Of a DNA stretch of 64,000 nt, positions 42,413 to 52,894 are shown piece by piece (the stretch's first letter is position 1; each line of letters starts with the position of its first letter). Origin of the DNA: Hyphomicrobium sp. Lineage in GTDB: Bacteria > Pseudomonadota > Alphaproteobacteria > Rhizobiales > Hyphomicrobiaceae. Under the pieces are notes generated by a model. It searched no databases. It saw nothing but the letters and a program-made list of their open reading frames with translations, and was not told the origin of the DNA. Where the stretch lies: contig JASBTM010000008.1 of NCBI GenBank assembly GCA_030148425.1, positions 558,001 to 622,000 on the forward strand, in the 5' to 3' direction. Both the position numbers and the translations under genes were made by a program.

Positions 42413-45331
42413 ATGAACCACCACGTAAAGCCGATGAGCCTCATCAAAGAGACCGATTTCGGCACACCGACGCCCGCGATGCACGAAGCCACCAAGACGG
42501 TGACGCTTGAAATCGACGGCCAAGAGATCACGGTCGCCGAAGGCACGTCGATCATGAACGCGGCCATGCAGCTCGGTATCCAGATCCCGAAGCTCTGCGC
42601 CACCGACATGCTCGACCCGTGGGGTTCGTGCCGCCTCTGTCTTTGCGAAATCGAAGGCCGCAAGGGTACGCCCGCGTCGTGCACGACGCCCGTCGCGCCC
42701 GGCATCAAGGTGACGACGCAGAATGCGCGCCTCGCCAATCTCCGTCGCGGCGTGATGGAACTCTACATCTCCGACCACCCGCTCGATTGCCTCACCTGCG
42801 GCGCCAACGGCGACTGCGAATTGCAGGACATGGCGGGCGCCGTCGGCCTGCGTGAGGTCCGCTACGGCTACGATGGCGAGAACCACGTTTTCGCAAGGTC
42901 GGCCGATGGCGAAGCCAACGACCGCTTCAAAGCCAAGGACAAGTCGAACCCCTACTTCCAGTTCGATCCGTCGAAATGCATCGTCTGCTCTCGCTGCGTC
43001 CGCGCTTGCGAGGAAGTGCAGGGAACATTCGCGTTGACCATCGACGGGCGCGGCTTCGCTTCGCACGTCTCGGCCGGCATGGACGAAGAATTCCTGTCTT
43101 CGGAATGCGTCTCCTGCGGCGCCTGCGTGCAGGCCTGCCCAACGGCTACGCTCATCGAGAAAACAATCCTCGATCACGGCCAACCTGAACATTCGCTCGT
43201 CACCACGTGCGCTTATTGCGGCGTCGGCTGCTCATTCAAAGCAGAAATGCGCGGCGAAGAAGTTGTCCGCATGATGCCGTACAAGGACGGCGGCGCGAAC
43301 GAGGGCCATTCGTGCGTGAAGGGTCGCTTCGCGTTCGGCTACGCGACGCACAAGGATCGCGTCCTCACCCCGATGATCCGCGAGAAGATCACTGATCCGT
43401 GGCAAGCCGTCTCCTGGGACGAAGCCATCAATTATGCCGCGAAGCGCCTAAAGGACACGCAGGACAAGTACGGCAAGGATTCCATTGGTGGCATCACCTC
43501 CTCGCGCACCACGAACGAGGAAGTCTACGCCGTCCAGCGCATGGTTCGCGGCGCATTCGGAACGAACAACATCGATACCTGCGCGCGTGTCTGTCACTCC
43601 CCAACTGGCTACGGCTTGAAGCAGACGTTCGGTGAATCCGCCGGAACGCAGGACTTCAAGAGCGTCGACCAAACCGACGTCATCATGGTCGTCGGCGCGA
43701 ACCCGACGGATGGCCATCCCGTCTTCGGCTCACGCATGAAGAAGCGCATCCGCGAAGGCGCCAAGCTGATCGTAATCGATCCGCGCCGTACCGATATCGT
43801 GCGCTCGCCGCACGTTGAAGCGTCGTATCACTTGCAGCTTCAGCCTTCGACAAACGTCGCGATCATGAACGCGATTGGCCACGTCATCGCCACCGAGAAC
43901 CTGATCGACACCAAGTTCGTGAAGCGCCGCTGTGAACCTGCGGACTTCTATCGCTGGGAAGAATTCATCAAGCGCCCCGAGAACTCTCCGGAAGCGACCG
44001 AGAACATCACTGGCGTTCCGGCTCAGATGGTGCGCGAAGCAGCGCGCCTCTACGCCACCGGGGGCAACGCGGCCATTTACTACGGCCTTGGCGTCACCGA
44101 ACACAGCCAGGGCTCGACGATGGTCATGGCGATGGCGAACATCGCGATGGCGACGGGGAACATCGGCCGCGAAGGCGTCGGCGTGAACCCGCTGCGCGGC
44201 CAGAACAACGTGCAGGGATCGTGCGACATGGGCTCGTTCCCGCACGAACTTCCCGGCTATCGCCATGTGTCCAACAATGAAGTCCGCTCGATCTTCGAGA
44301 AGGAATGGGGCACCAAGCTCGATCCCGATCCGGGCCTTCGCATCCCGAACATGTTCGATGCGGCGTCGGACGGCACATTCATGGGCATCTTCATTCAGGG
44401 CGAAGACATCGCTCAGTCTGATCCGAACACACACCACGTCGAGCACGCGCTGGAATCTATGGACATCGTCGTCGTCCAGGATCTCTTCCTGAACGAGACG
44501 GCCGCCTTCGCCCACGTCTTCCTGCCGGGCACGTCCTTCCTTGAAAAGGACGGGACCTTTACCAACGCCGAGCGCCGCATCAATCGCGTCCGCAAGGTGA
44601 TGCGCGAGAAGCAGGGCATGGCAGAGTGGGAAGTCGTCTCGCGCATCGCGACCGCGATGGGCCACCCGATGCGCTACAATTCGGCTGCCGAGATCATGGA
44701 CGAGATCGCTCGCGTCACTCCGACGTTCCAGGGCGTTTCCTTCGACCGCATCGATGAGCTCGGCTCCATTCAGTGGCCGTGCAACGACGAGCATCCTGTC
44801 GGCACGCCCGTCATGCACACGGACGAGTTTACGCGCGGCAAGGGCCGCTTCATGCTGACGGGCTTCGTCCCGACGGCGGAGCGCACGAACCGCAACTTCC
44901 CGCTCATCCTGACGACGGGCCGCATTCTCTCGCAGTACAACGTCGGCGCTCAGACCCGGCGGACCGAAAACGTCGCCTGGCATCCCGAGGATATCCTGGA
45001 GCTTCATCCCCATGATGCCGAAGTGCGCGGCATCAAGACGGGCATGAAGGTCTCTCTTGCAAGTCGCGTCGGCGCCACCACCTTGACGGCGAAGGTCTCC
45101 GACCGCATGCCGCAAGGCGTCGTCTACACGACCTTCCACCATCCGGTGACCGGCGCCAACGTCATCACCACCGAAAACTCGGACTGGGCGACCAACTGCC
45201 CCGAGTACAAGGTGACGGCGGTGCAGGTTAACGTCTCCAACCACCCGTCGGAGTGGCAGGAGGAATGGCAGGAGCGCGAGTTCGAGAACAAGCGCATCGC
45301 TAAGGACAAGAAACTGGAGCCGGCGGAGTAA
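42413..45331 (+). CDS. fdsA: NAD-dependent formate dehydrogenase, catalytic alpha subunit (bis-MGD molybdenum)
   Basis: FdsA oxidises formate to CO2 at a bis-MGD metal centre. The 972-residue protein has an N-terminal [2Fe-2S] domain (CRLCLCEI and neighbours) and a His/Cys cluster (DHPLDCLTCGANGDC). Two ferredoxin-type [4Fe-4S] motifs follow (CIVCSRCVRACEE; CVSCGACVQACP), then a proximal cluster (CAYCGVGCSF) and the molybdopterin domains. The active-site Cys is in ARVCHSPTGYG at about residue 394, followed by the catalytic His. Cys at this position excludes the selenocysteine form. It follows fdsB by 36 bases. Confidence 0.96.
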   Translation: MNHHVKPMSLIKETDFGTPTPAMHEATKTVTLEIDGQEITVAEGTSIMNAAMQLGIQIPKLCATDMLDPWGSCRLCLCEIEGRKGTPASCTTPVAPGIKVTTQNARLANLRRGVMELYISDHPLDCLTCGANGDCELQDMAGAVGLREVRYGYDGENHVFARSADGEANDRFKAKDKSNPYFQFDPSKCIVCSRCVRACEEVQGTFALTIDGRGFASHVSAGMDEEFLSSECVSCGACVQACPTATLIEKTILDHGQPEHSLVTTCAYCGVGCSFKAEMRGEEVVRMMPYKDGGANEGHSCVKGRFAFGYATHKDRVLTPMIREKITDPWQAVSWDEAINYAAKRLKDTQDKYGKDSIGGITSSRTTNEEVYAVQRMVRGAFGTNNIDTCARVCHSPTGYGLKQTFGESAGTQDFKSVDQTDVIMVVGANPTDGHPVFGSRMKKRIREGAKLIVIDPRRTDIVRSPHVEASYHLQLQPSTNVAIMNAIGHVIATENLIDTKFVKRRCEPADFYRWEEFIKRPENSPEATENITGVPAQMVREAARLYATGGNAAIYYGLGVTEHSQGSTMVMAMANIAMATGNIGREGVGVNPLRGQNNVQGSCDMGSFPHELPGYRHVSNNEVRSIFEKEWGTKLDPDPGLRIPNMFDAASDGTFMGIFIQGEDIAQSDPNTHHVEHALESMDIVVVQDLFLNETAAFAHVFLPGTSFLEKDGTFTNAERRINRVRKVMREKQGMAEWEVVSRIATAMGHPMRYNSAAEIMDEIARVTPTFQGVSFDRIDELGSIQWPCNDEHPVGTPVMHTDEFTRGKGRFMLTGFVPTAERTNRNFPLILTTGRILSQYNVGAQTRRTENVAWHPEDILELHPHDAEVRGIKTGMKVSLASRVGATTLTAKVSDRMPQGVVYTTFHHPVTGANVITTENSDWATNCPEYKVTAVQVNVSNHPSEWQEEWQEREFENKRIAKDKKLEPAE

Positions 45332-45367
45332 TCCGGCTTCGGCTGGTTTCCGCGGAGTTCGATCGGA

Positions 45368-46186
45368 ATGAATGTCGTGCCAAAAGCCGTGTCGAAGCCC
45401 CAAGGCGGAGCGGACCTGTGTTCGCGCCCCGCCTCGGGTGAACAAACAACGGCTTCCGGCACGCAGACGATCACGTGGCAGCTCCCCGAGGAAACGCCCG
45501 TCGCGTTGCAGATCAACTCTGTTCCCTACACCGTCATGATGTCGACGCCCGCTGATCTGCGCGATTTCGCTGTCGGTTTCCTTGTTGGCGAAGGCATCGT
45601 GCCGGACCCCGGCAAAATCCAGGGCATCCTTGTCATGCCGGTCGATGGCGGCATGGCCATCGACGTTGCCGTGCCGGAAGAGGCTATCGACTCTTCGCGC
45701 CTTTCCCGCCGCACAATCGAAGCTCGCACCGGCTGCGGACTTTGCGGCGTCGAAGATATCGAATCCGCCGTCCGCCCCTTGAAACCGCTTTCGCGAACCT
45801 GGGCGCCCTCTTCCGACGCGATCCGCCGCGCGGCCCAAGCGCTTTCCGAACAGCAGCCGATGAACCGCTTCAATCGCTCAGTGCACGGTGCGGCCTGGGT
45901 ATCGAAAGACGGCGAGATCAAAATCGTCCGTGAGGACGTCGGCCGCCACAACGCCCTCGATAAGCTCATCGGCGCGCTCTACAGCGAAGACGTAGATCGC
46001 ACCGAAGGTTTCGTGTTGATGACCAGCCGTTGCAGCTTCGAGCTGGTGCAGAAAACCGTCACTGCCGGAATCGGCGCACTCGTCACCGTCTCCGCGCCGA
46101 CGGCACTCGCGCTAGAACTCGCGACGAACGCCAACCTTTTTCTTGCCGCGCTCGGCCCTGCCGGCCCAGTCGTTTTCAATCGTTGA
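45368..46186 (+). CDS. fdhD: Formate dehydrogenase accessory sulfurtransferase FdhD (FdsC)
   Basis: FdhD transfers sulfur to the molybdenum cofactor before it is inserted into the alpha subunit. The 272-residue protein has the conserved CxxC in ARTGCGLCGVEDIE, the signature VREDVGRHNALDKLIG, and the C-terminal TSRCSFELVQKTVTAGI and VSAPTALALELA. It sits in the operon between fdsA and fdsD, the fdsGBACD order described in other alphaproteobacteria. There are 36 bases between it and fdsA. Confidence 0.94.
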   Translation: MNVVPKAVSKPQGGADLCSRPASGEQTTASGTQTITWQLPEETPVALQINSVPYTVMMSTPADLRDFAVGFLVGEGIVPDPGKIQGILVMPVDGGMAIDVAVPEEAIDSSRLSRRTIEARTGCGLCGVEDIESAVRPLKPLSRTWAPSSDAIRRAAQALSEQQPMNRFNRSVHGAAWVSKDGEIKIVREDVGRHNALDKLIGALYSEDVDRTEGFVLMTSRCSFELVQKTVTAGIGALVTVSAPTALALELATNANLFLAALGPAGPVVFNR

Positions 46187-46217
46187 ACATCCAGCCAAAG
46201 AGAAAATCGGTCTAACG

Positions 46218-46529
46218 ATGCAAAGCTCCGACCTCATCCGCATGGCCAACCAGATCGCCGCGTACTTTGAATCGTACCCGAAGCAGGAAGCCATCGACGG
46301 CATCTCAATGCACATCCACAATTTCTGGGAACCGAGGATGCGCAACGACTTGAAAGCCTTTCTCGACAAAGGAAGCGAAGGCTTCTCGCCTCTCTTCCTC
46401 GAAGCCATGGCCGAATATTACAAAGGCCCGAAATCGCCGGTGAAACAGGCCGCGATTCAAAACCAGAGCAAAGTCGCTCCCAAAGGTGCTGCGCCCAGTG
46501 TCGCGAGCGGCGGCGGCGACGCGGGCTAA
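46218..46529 (+). CDS. fdsD: Formate dehydrogenase delta subunit FdsD
   Basis: This small 103-residue protein begins MQSSDLIRMANQIAAYFESY and has the family segment IHNFWEPRMRNDLKAFLD. FdsD is needed for an active enzyme but contains no cofactor site; it is thought to help cofactor insertion or assembly. The ATG at 46218 gives the usual length; a longer frame upstream overlaps the end of fdhD. The C-terminal 25 residues are low complexity. The palindromic repeat starts 9 bases after its stop. Confidence 0.9.
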   Translation: MQSSDLIRMANQIAAYFESYPKQEAIDGISMHIHNFWEPRMRNDLKAFLDKGSEGFSPLFLEAMAEYYKGPKSPVKQAAIQNQSKVAPKGAAPSVASGGGDAG

Positions 46530-46537
46530 GACTCTCT

Positions 46538-46679
46538 CGTCATCCTCGGCCAAATGAGCGGAGCGAATGCGGGTCGGGGATCCAGCGTAAGACTCGTCGA
46601 AGACACGATATTGGAGCCTTCGGCAGCTTTACGCTGGATCCCCGAACGGTCTCGTAAACTCGTCCGTTCGAGGATGACG
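46538..46679. repeat. 142-base palindromic dispersed-type repeat
   Basis: The left arm begins CGTCATCCTCGG and reaches GGGGATCCAGCGTAA. The right arm begins TTACGCTGGATCCCC and ends CGAGGATGACG, so the arms are inverted copies (about 50 bases each, imperfect in the middle) around a core of about 35 bases. The edges match the REP-like unit at 34922. It lies between the convergent fdsD and EF-G-like genes and could fold as a large hairpin that stops both transcripts. No transposase is nearby. Confidence 0.7.
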
Positions 46680-46687
46680 CTACGTAG

Positions 46688-48769
46688 CTACTCCGCTGCC
46701 GCGCGGCTCGCTGCCAGCACTTGATCGCGAAGCCGCCCCGACACCTCCGACAAGTGGTCGAACCCGAATGTGAACGAGCCGACGCCTGCCGTGGCCGATC
46801 TGAGATCGATGATCAAGTTATCCATCTCCGCTTCCGGAATGTGCGCCTCGATCACATCCCATCCGGGCCAGCCCGGACGCGCATCAAAACCCAGGATCTG
46901 ACCGCGCCGCTGCGAGATAATGCCGTTGATCCGCGCATTCGCATCCGACGGCACCGCAATCGATACCGCCATGATCGGTTCGAGCAGCACAGGATTGCAT
47001 TTCGGCAGCCCTTCAGACATCGCGAGCCGGCCCGCCTGGCGAAAAGCCATGTCGGAAGAATCGACCGAATGATACGACCCGTCCGTCAGCGTCACCGATA
47101 CATCGACCACCGGAAACCCAAGCGGACCTTCGGCGAGAAAATCGCGCACGCCGATCTCGACCGAAGGAATGAAATTCTTCGGAATGACGCCGCCAGTGAT
47201 CTTGTCGTCGAACGCGATGCCGCCCGAACGCGGCAACGGCTTGATGTCGAGCTTCACATCGCCGAACTGACCATGTCCACCCGACTGCTTCTTGTGCCGT
47301 CCACGCACTTCCGTCGCCGTGCGGATGGTTTCCTTGTAGCCGACCCGCCGCTTCTCCCGGCTGACGTCGATACCGTATTTGCGCATCAACCGCTCGAGGG
47401 CAACGCGCAGGTGCATCTCGCCTTGGCCATGCAGTAGGATCTGATGCATGTCGGCGTTGTGCTCGAGCGTCAGCGACAGGTCTTCGTCAGTGAGCTTCGC
47501 CACTGCCGAAGACAACTTCACTTCGTCTTTGCGATCCTTGAGGCCAAGCCCGATGGCAAGCGCCGCTTGCGGTGGCTTCGGCACAGCCACCTGAGTAACC
47601 GCCGCTTTTCCTACCGCAATCGTTTCGCCCGACCGGACAGAATCTAGCCTTCCGAGCGCGACTGTCTCACCTGCCTTTGCCGTGCCCCGCTTCGAAGTCT
47701 CCTCGCCACGAATGGTGAAGACGCCCGCGACGCGCTCTTCCTGACCGTGCGCGCCGGTCACCGTCGCACCGTCAGCAATCTCGCCCGCGAACACCCGCGC
47801 GAACGATAGTTTGCCGCCTGCTTTCGTGTGCACGCTTCTGAACACGTAAGCCGCCGACTTCTCGCCATCGAGCTTCAACCGCTTCGCCGTATCCTCGACC
47901 GTCGGGCACTCGTGACGGAGCGCTTTCATCAGACGCAGAATGCCGTGCCCATGTTCGGCAGAGCCGATGAGAACCGGGCAGATCTGACCGTCACGCAGCT
48001 CCTTCGTCAGATCGTTGAAGACGCGATCGTTCGGCGGCGGAATATCGACGAGTAATTGCTCCATGAGCTCGTCATCGTAATCCGCGAGTTTTTCGAGCAT
48101 CTCGAACCGCGCTTCCTTTTCGCGCGCGGCAACCGCCGACGGCAGCTCGATAATCGTGCTCGCAGCATGCTCGCGATAAACGTAGGCGCGCTCCGAAGCG
48201 AGATCGACGAATCCCGTCGCGATCCCGTTTTCCCAGATCGGAATTTGACGCAGGACCAGCGGTCTCGCACTCGCGGGCTGCAGACTCGGAATGACCTCGT
48301 GCACCGGAATGGACGACGCGTCGATCTTGTTGAGGAACAGGAGATGGGGAACGCCCGTGTCGTCGAGCTGCTTCAGGATCACCTGAAGTGCCGACACGCG
48401 TTTCGGATCGGCCTCGCAGACCACGACGGCCATATCGCAGGCGGGCAGCGCAAGGGCGCCTTCGTGCGCAAATTCGATGGAGCCCGGACAATCGATGAAG
48501 GTAAATTGATCGTCGAGGAACGACACGTCCGCGACGTTCACGTTGACGCTCATCCCATGATCGCGCGCTTCCGGCGCGTTGTCGCCAACCGTGGACTTTG
48601 CCGCTATCGATCCAGCGCGCTGGATGGTGTGGGTTCGCGCCAGGATGGCTTCGAGAAGTGTAGTCTTGCCGCTTGCGAAGGGTCCAATGAGCGCGACGCA
48701 TCGCGCCCGGACCCCACCTCTGCCACTTTGAGTGCCGTTTCCGCCTTTTGGGCCATCTGAACTTGTCAT
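46688..48769 (-). CDS. Elongation factor G-like GTPase (EF-G2 type)
   Basis: This 693-residue translational GTPase has the full EF-G domain order but diverged G motifs: G1 is GPFASGKTT instead of AHVDHGKT, G3 is FIDCPGSIEF instead of DTPGHVDF, and G4 is LNKIDAS. The His after DxPG, which activates the water in ordinary EF-G, is Ser here. The C-terminal part (HKKQSGGHGQFGDVKL, EGPLGFPVVDVSVTL, AEMDNLIIDLRS) is clearly EF-G. ATG 48769 has a strong GGAGG 6 bases upstream. It is a paralogue, not the main fusA, which normally sits in the str operon. Function is not established. Confidence 0.88.
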   Translation of the reverse strand: MTSSDGPKGGNGTQSGRGGVRARCVALIGPFASGKTTLLEAILARTHTIQRAGSIAAKSTVGDNAPEARDHGMSVNVNVADVSFLDDQFTFIDCPGSIEFAHEGALALPACDMAVVVCEADPKRVSALQVILKQLDDTGVPHLLFLNKIDASSIPVHEVIPSLQPASARPLVLRQIPIWENGIATGFVDLASERAYVYREHAASTIIELPSAVAAREKEARFEMLEKLADYDDELMEQLLVDIPPPNDRVFNDLTKELRDGQICPVLIGSAEHGHGILRLMKALRHECPTVEDTAKRLKLDGEKSAAYVFRSVHTKAGGKLSFARVFAGEIADGATVTGAHGQEERVAGVFTIRGEETSKRGTAKAGETVALGRLDSVRSGETIAVGKAAVTQVAVPKPPQAALAIGLGLKDRKDEVKLSSAVAKLTDEDLSLTLEHNADMHQILLHGQGEMHLRVALERLMRKYGIDVSREKRRVGYKETIRTATEVRGRHKKQSGGHGQFGDVKLDIKPLPRSGGIAFDDKITGGVIPKNFIPSVEIGVRDFLAEGPLGFPVVDVSVTLTDGSYHSVDSSDMAFRQAGRLAMSEGLPKCNPVLLEPIMAVSIAVPSDANARINGIISQRRGQILGFDARPGWPGWDVIEAHIPEAEMDNLIIDLRSATAGVGSFTFGFDHLSEVSGRLRDQVLAASRAAAE

Positions 48770-49131
48770 GATTGCCTCCGATTGCGAGGCGCGCGCCTTT
48801 GAGCAGCCGCATCCCGCACCTCGGAAGAGAGCGGCAAGGCGATGCTCGCTCCAAAGACCGGGCGGCACAATCGTCCTTACCGCACACAGTTTCGTGAATT
48901 TGATCTATTGCAACGCAGTATGAAGACGATCGGAGGGAGATTTATTTTGCGCTGCCGAACCTACTTTGCGGCGCATGTTTGTCGAACGGGGTTCTCAAGC
49001 GAAAAATAACTTGAATAACTTTATATTCGTCGCATTGTGAACTCTTCCGATGTTTCGCGCGTTCTAAGGGGACTGGCGAGGAATTCGGAATGGGCCAGAG
49101 GGAAAATGGCTCAGAAATGCGAGGCAAGGTT
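48770..49131. other. Divergent intergenic region
   Basis: This region of about 360 bases separates the EF-G-like gene from the small plus-strand gene. It contains an AT-rich stretch (about 49000-49040) suitable for promoters. I see no convincing gene; a 29-codon frame near 48920 has no family features. An ATG at 49090 could extend the next gene by 14 residues. Confidence 0.4.
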
Positions 49132-49383
49132 ATGAGTATCGAAACATTGATGTCCGCAGCCAACGCTGCCGGATACGTCATGGCCGCCGAAGAACAACTA
49201 CCCGAAGCTTTCGGTGCTGAGCCGAAGGTCTTCGAATTCAAAGCGCGCCCAACAACTGAAATAGCCATCTGGCGGCCGGTTGTACCCGCCGTCGATGGAA
49301 AGCCGATCTCCGGGCTTGTCGCCAACGCCTGGGACTGGTTCGCCGCCCGTGTGATGCACCATCACGGCGCGACGCCAGCGTAA
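49132..49383 (+). CDS. Hypothetical protein, 83 residues
   Basis: The protein begins MSIETLMSAANAAGYVMAAE and contains a Trp-containing middle (EIAIWRPVVPAVDGKPISGL) and an end NAWDWFAARVMHHHGA. It has no membrane segment or signal. ATG 49132 has AAGG directly upstream; ATG 49090 also has GAGG about 9 bases upstream and would add 14 residues. I do not recognise a family. It stands alone between divergent and convergent genes. Confidence 0.55.
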   Translation: MSIETLMSAANAAGYVMAAEEQLPEAFGAEPKVFEFKARPTTEIAIWRPVVPAVDGKPISGLVANAWDWFAARVMHHHGATPA

Positions 49384-49469
49384 GGCAGCCGCCTACGTAT
49401 CGGCCTCAATTGGGCCGCTTCGCCAATGGAATTGCCAAGCGCGCGACCGAAATCGCGCGCTTTATGTTT

Positions 49470-50795
<1,326 letters not shown>

Positions 50796-50968
50796 CTAGG
50801 ACTGTCAGCCGATGCGCCCACGCCACAAAGCGCGATAAGAAATCAATGGAAGCGTTTTTCTTCCTAAGCCGCCACAATCCGAACCAACAGCTGCCAAGAA
50901 GCGGAGGTCAACTTTCCCTTAACGGGATTTCATTACCAACTTGATGCTACGCGGGAGGAATTGAGACG

Positions 50969-51409
50969 ATGGCAGCCAGCGCTCAGCAGAGGCCGACACC
51001 GCGCCGGAGCAACGGCGCGAAGCGGCCGAGATATCGCGGGATCGTTTTTCGGCCGCTTCTCGATGCGGCGATTGCCGGTGTCGTTTTTACGCTCGTCAGT
51101 TCGGCCGTCGCCTGCAATCACGCCAAAGCCGGGATCATACCTGCGGCCGTCACAGCCGTGGCGGAGGCTGCTGCAAATCCCATAGCCACCAAGGCGGTCG
51201 CTGAGCCGGGTCCGCTGCCCCTCGTTCAAATCGCGACAGCAACCTCGCCCGCCGATGCCGTCTATCGGCAGACGAGCACAACTGCCGCCTGGACCCTACT
51301 TGGGGTTGCATTCTCTATGATGGCCGCCCTAAACTTGGCGGTGGTTCGTCATCTGAAGCGCGCGTACGCGACCTCCTATCGGGCGGTTTCCAACCGCAAA
51401 ATTGGGTGA
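50969..51409 (+). CDS. Hypothetical membrane protein, 146 residues
   Basis: The protein has a basic, Pro-rich N-terminus followed by a hydrophobic segment (LLDAAIAGVVFTLVSSAVAC). An Ala-rich stretch and a second membrane helix near the C-terminus (AAWTLLGVAFSMMAALNLAV) follow, and it ends with a basic tail. GGAGGA lies about 9 bases before the ATG, which supports translation. The 296 bases upstream of it hold the divergent aminotransferase promoter. No family recognised. Confidence 0.6.
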   Translation: MAASAQQRPTPRRSNGAKRPRYRGIVFRPLLDAAIAGVVFTLVSSAVACNHAKAGIIPAAVTAVAEAAANPIATKAVAEPGPLPLVQIATATSPADAVYRQTSTTAAWTLLGVAFSMMAALNLAVVRHLKRAYATSYRAVSNRKIG

Positions 51410-51532
51410 TTGGCCAATGTGGCGACCCGCGCTATTGAATTGCCGTAATCTCGTTTGTACGTCTGATGACAGCAAACCGGACAGTTTGAATCGGGTTTGC
51501 TGCCCCTGGGTAGGAATGCTGGAGACCGAAGC

Positions 51533-52036
51533 ATGACGAAGCAGGAAGTAACGCGCCCCTCCCTCGTGGGCTTCGCCGCAGGCACAGCAGTTGCCGGCGC
51601 CTCTCTGGCGTTACTTTTCGCGAGCAGCGAAACAGTGCTCCGCTCAAGCTTCCAAACCGCGCTCGAGAATCGAGCCAATCAGGTCGAAGCAAAGCTCCCG
51701 GAAGTCGCCGAAACGAAACCGCCGGTTTCGGGGTCTGAGGATTTCTGGCTGTCCGCGATGCGTGACGGCTCGGCTCCCATCACGAAAACCGTTTCGGTCG
51801 GCGACCAGATTTCTCTCAATCTTGGTGGCGTGCGCAAAACGCTCGAGGTATCGACCGTCTCCGACGTCGCGCCTCAGATCACGCAGATCGACACCACGTC
51901 CGGTCCGAGCCACTTCGTACTCGTGACGGCGCGCGACCTGAAGGATTCTTCGTCACTTCCGGTTCGCTTCGTCATGGAGATCCAGCAGGGCGGATTGCCG
52001 GTCCTTGCCGGTGGCCGTGGCGGCCGGACGCTCTAA
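51533..52036 (+). CDS. Hypothetical membrane-anchored protein, 167 residues
   Basis: One N-terminal membrane helix (LVGFAAGTAVAGASLALLF) is followed by a polar domain of about 130 residues with alternating hydrophobic pattern (ITKTVSVGDQISLNLGGVRK, HFVLVTARDLKDSS), probably beta-rich and periplasmic. GGAG lies 8 bases before ATG 51533. A longer frame upstream has no support. It may be co-transcribed with the preceding small membrane-protein gene, 123 bases away. No family recognised. Confidence 0.6.
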   Translation: MTKQEVTRPSLVGFAAGTAVAGASLALLFASSETVLRSSFQTALENRANQVEAKLPEVAETKPPVSGSEDFWLSAMRDGSAPITKTVSVGDQISLNLGGVRKTLEVSTVSDVAPQITQIDTTSGPSHFVLVTARDLKDSSSLPVRFVMEIQQGGLPVLAGGRGGRTL

Positions 52037-52072
52037 TTCTTTTGAAATTTAAACTGCGGTCGATGGTGTTCG

Positions 52073-52789
52073 TCACCACGCCAGCGGTTTCTTGTCCTCG
52101 AAGAATCCGCCGTTGGGGCCGTCGCGATCAAGCGTCGCCAACCAAACTGGCGTTTCCGCGCCTTGCCCGGGCGAGCGCTCCGCCTCGGTGCCCCCCATTT
52201 CCGTCCTGACCCAGCCCGGCGAGCACACGTTGATCTTGACGTCGGCCCCTGAGGTCTCGACCTCCGCCGCAGCAATCCGCGTAAGGGCGTTGAGGGCTGC
52301 TTTCGACGCGCGATAGGCCGGAAAGCCCCGCCACATGCCGCTCATCTGCCCCGCGCGCGACGATAGGTTGACCACGCGACCATAGCCGCGTGCGATCATG
52401 CCCGGCACGAGCGCGCGCATTGTGGCCGCCGGCCCCAAAACGTTCGTTTCCCAGGTTCTCCGCAGAACGTCGTCGGTCATCTCGAATAAGCTCGCATCGA
52501 AACCGCCCGGCCCATCGATCATGATGGCCGCATTGTTGACGAGCACGTCGATGGGTGCTGAAGCCACGGCGGCACGGGCCAACACCTCGGGAATCGTGGC
52601 GGCGTCGGCCACGTCGAGCACGACAGGCATCACGCTCACTCCGGCCTTGGTAAAATTAGCGGCGGCCTCGGCCGCCCTCTCGCTGCTGCGCACGCCCGCA
52701 AGCACGCGCAGCCCTCGCTTCGCCAACTCGCACGCTATTGCAAAGCCGATCCCGCGATTGGCTCCGGTCACCAGCGCCACTTTCGACAT
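52073..52789 (-). CDS. Short-chain dehydrogenase/reductase (SDR), classical type
   Basis: This 238-residue protein has the cofactor loop VTGANRGIGFAIACELAKRG, NNAAIM, Ser in VVNLSSRAGQMSG and the catalytic pair in YRASKAAL. The C-terminal segment is SPGWVRTEMGG. Arg after the glycine-rich loop region suggests NADPH preference. It is an active-type SDR, unlike the protein at 38335. The substrate cannot be deduced. It converges with the membrane-anchored protein gene and lies downstream of the PsiF-like gene and its terminator. Confidence 0.9.
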   Translation of the reverse strand: MSKVALVTGANRGIGFAIACELAKRGLRVLAGVRSSERAAEAAANFTKAGVSVMPVVLDVADAATIPEVLARAAVASAPIDVLVNNAAIMIDGPGGFDASLFEMTDDVLRRTWETNVLGPAATMRALVPGMIARGYGRVVNLSSRAGQMSGMWRGFPAYRASKAALNALTRIAAAEVETSGADVKINVCSPGWVRTEMGGTEAERSPGQGAETPVWLATLDRDGPNGGFFEDKKPLAW

Positions 52790-52837
52790 CGCATCGCTCC
52801 CGGTTCCGAATGCGAAGACACTTTAGACCAGCGCGCA

Positions 52838-52870
52838 ATAAAAAACCCCGCGGCGAACGACGGGGTTTCT
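52838..52870 (-). terminator. Rho-independent terminator after the PsiF-like gene
   Basis: On the minus strand AAACCCCG and CGGGGTTT form the outer stem around a short inner CG/CG extension, followed by TTTT. It begins about 25 bases after the stop codon of the PsiF-like gene. Confidence 0.7.
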
Positions 52871-52894
52871 CGCTTTGACGCTAAGCGCTTAAGC

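Noticed and set aside
43730..45838. 702-codon open frame on the minus strand antisense to fdsA and fdhD
   Set aside because: It is a shadow of the high-GC third codon positions of fdsA. It has no family motif and low-complexity Arg/His/Asp composition, and fdsA is unambiguous.
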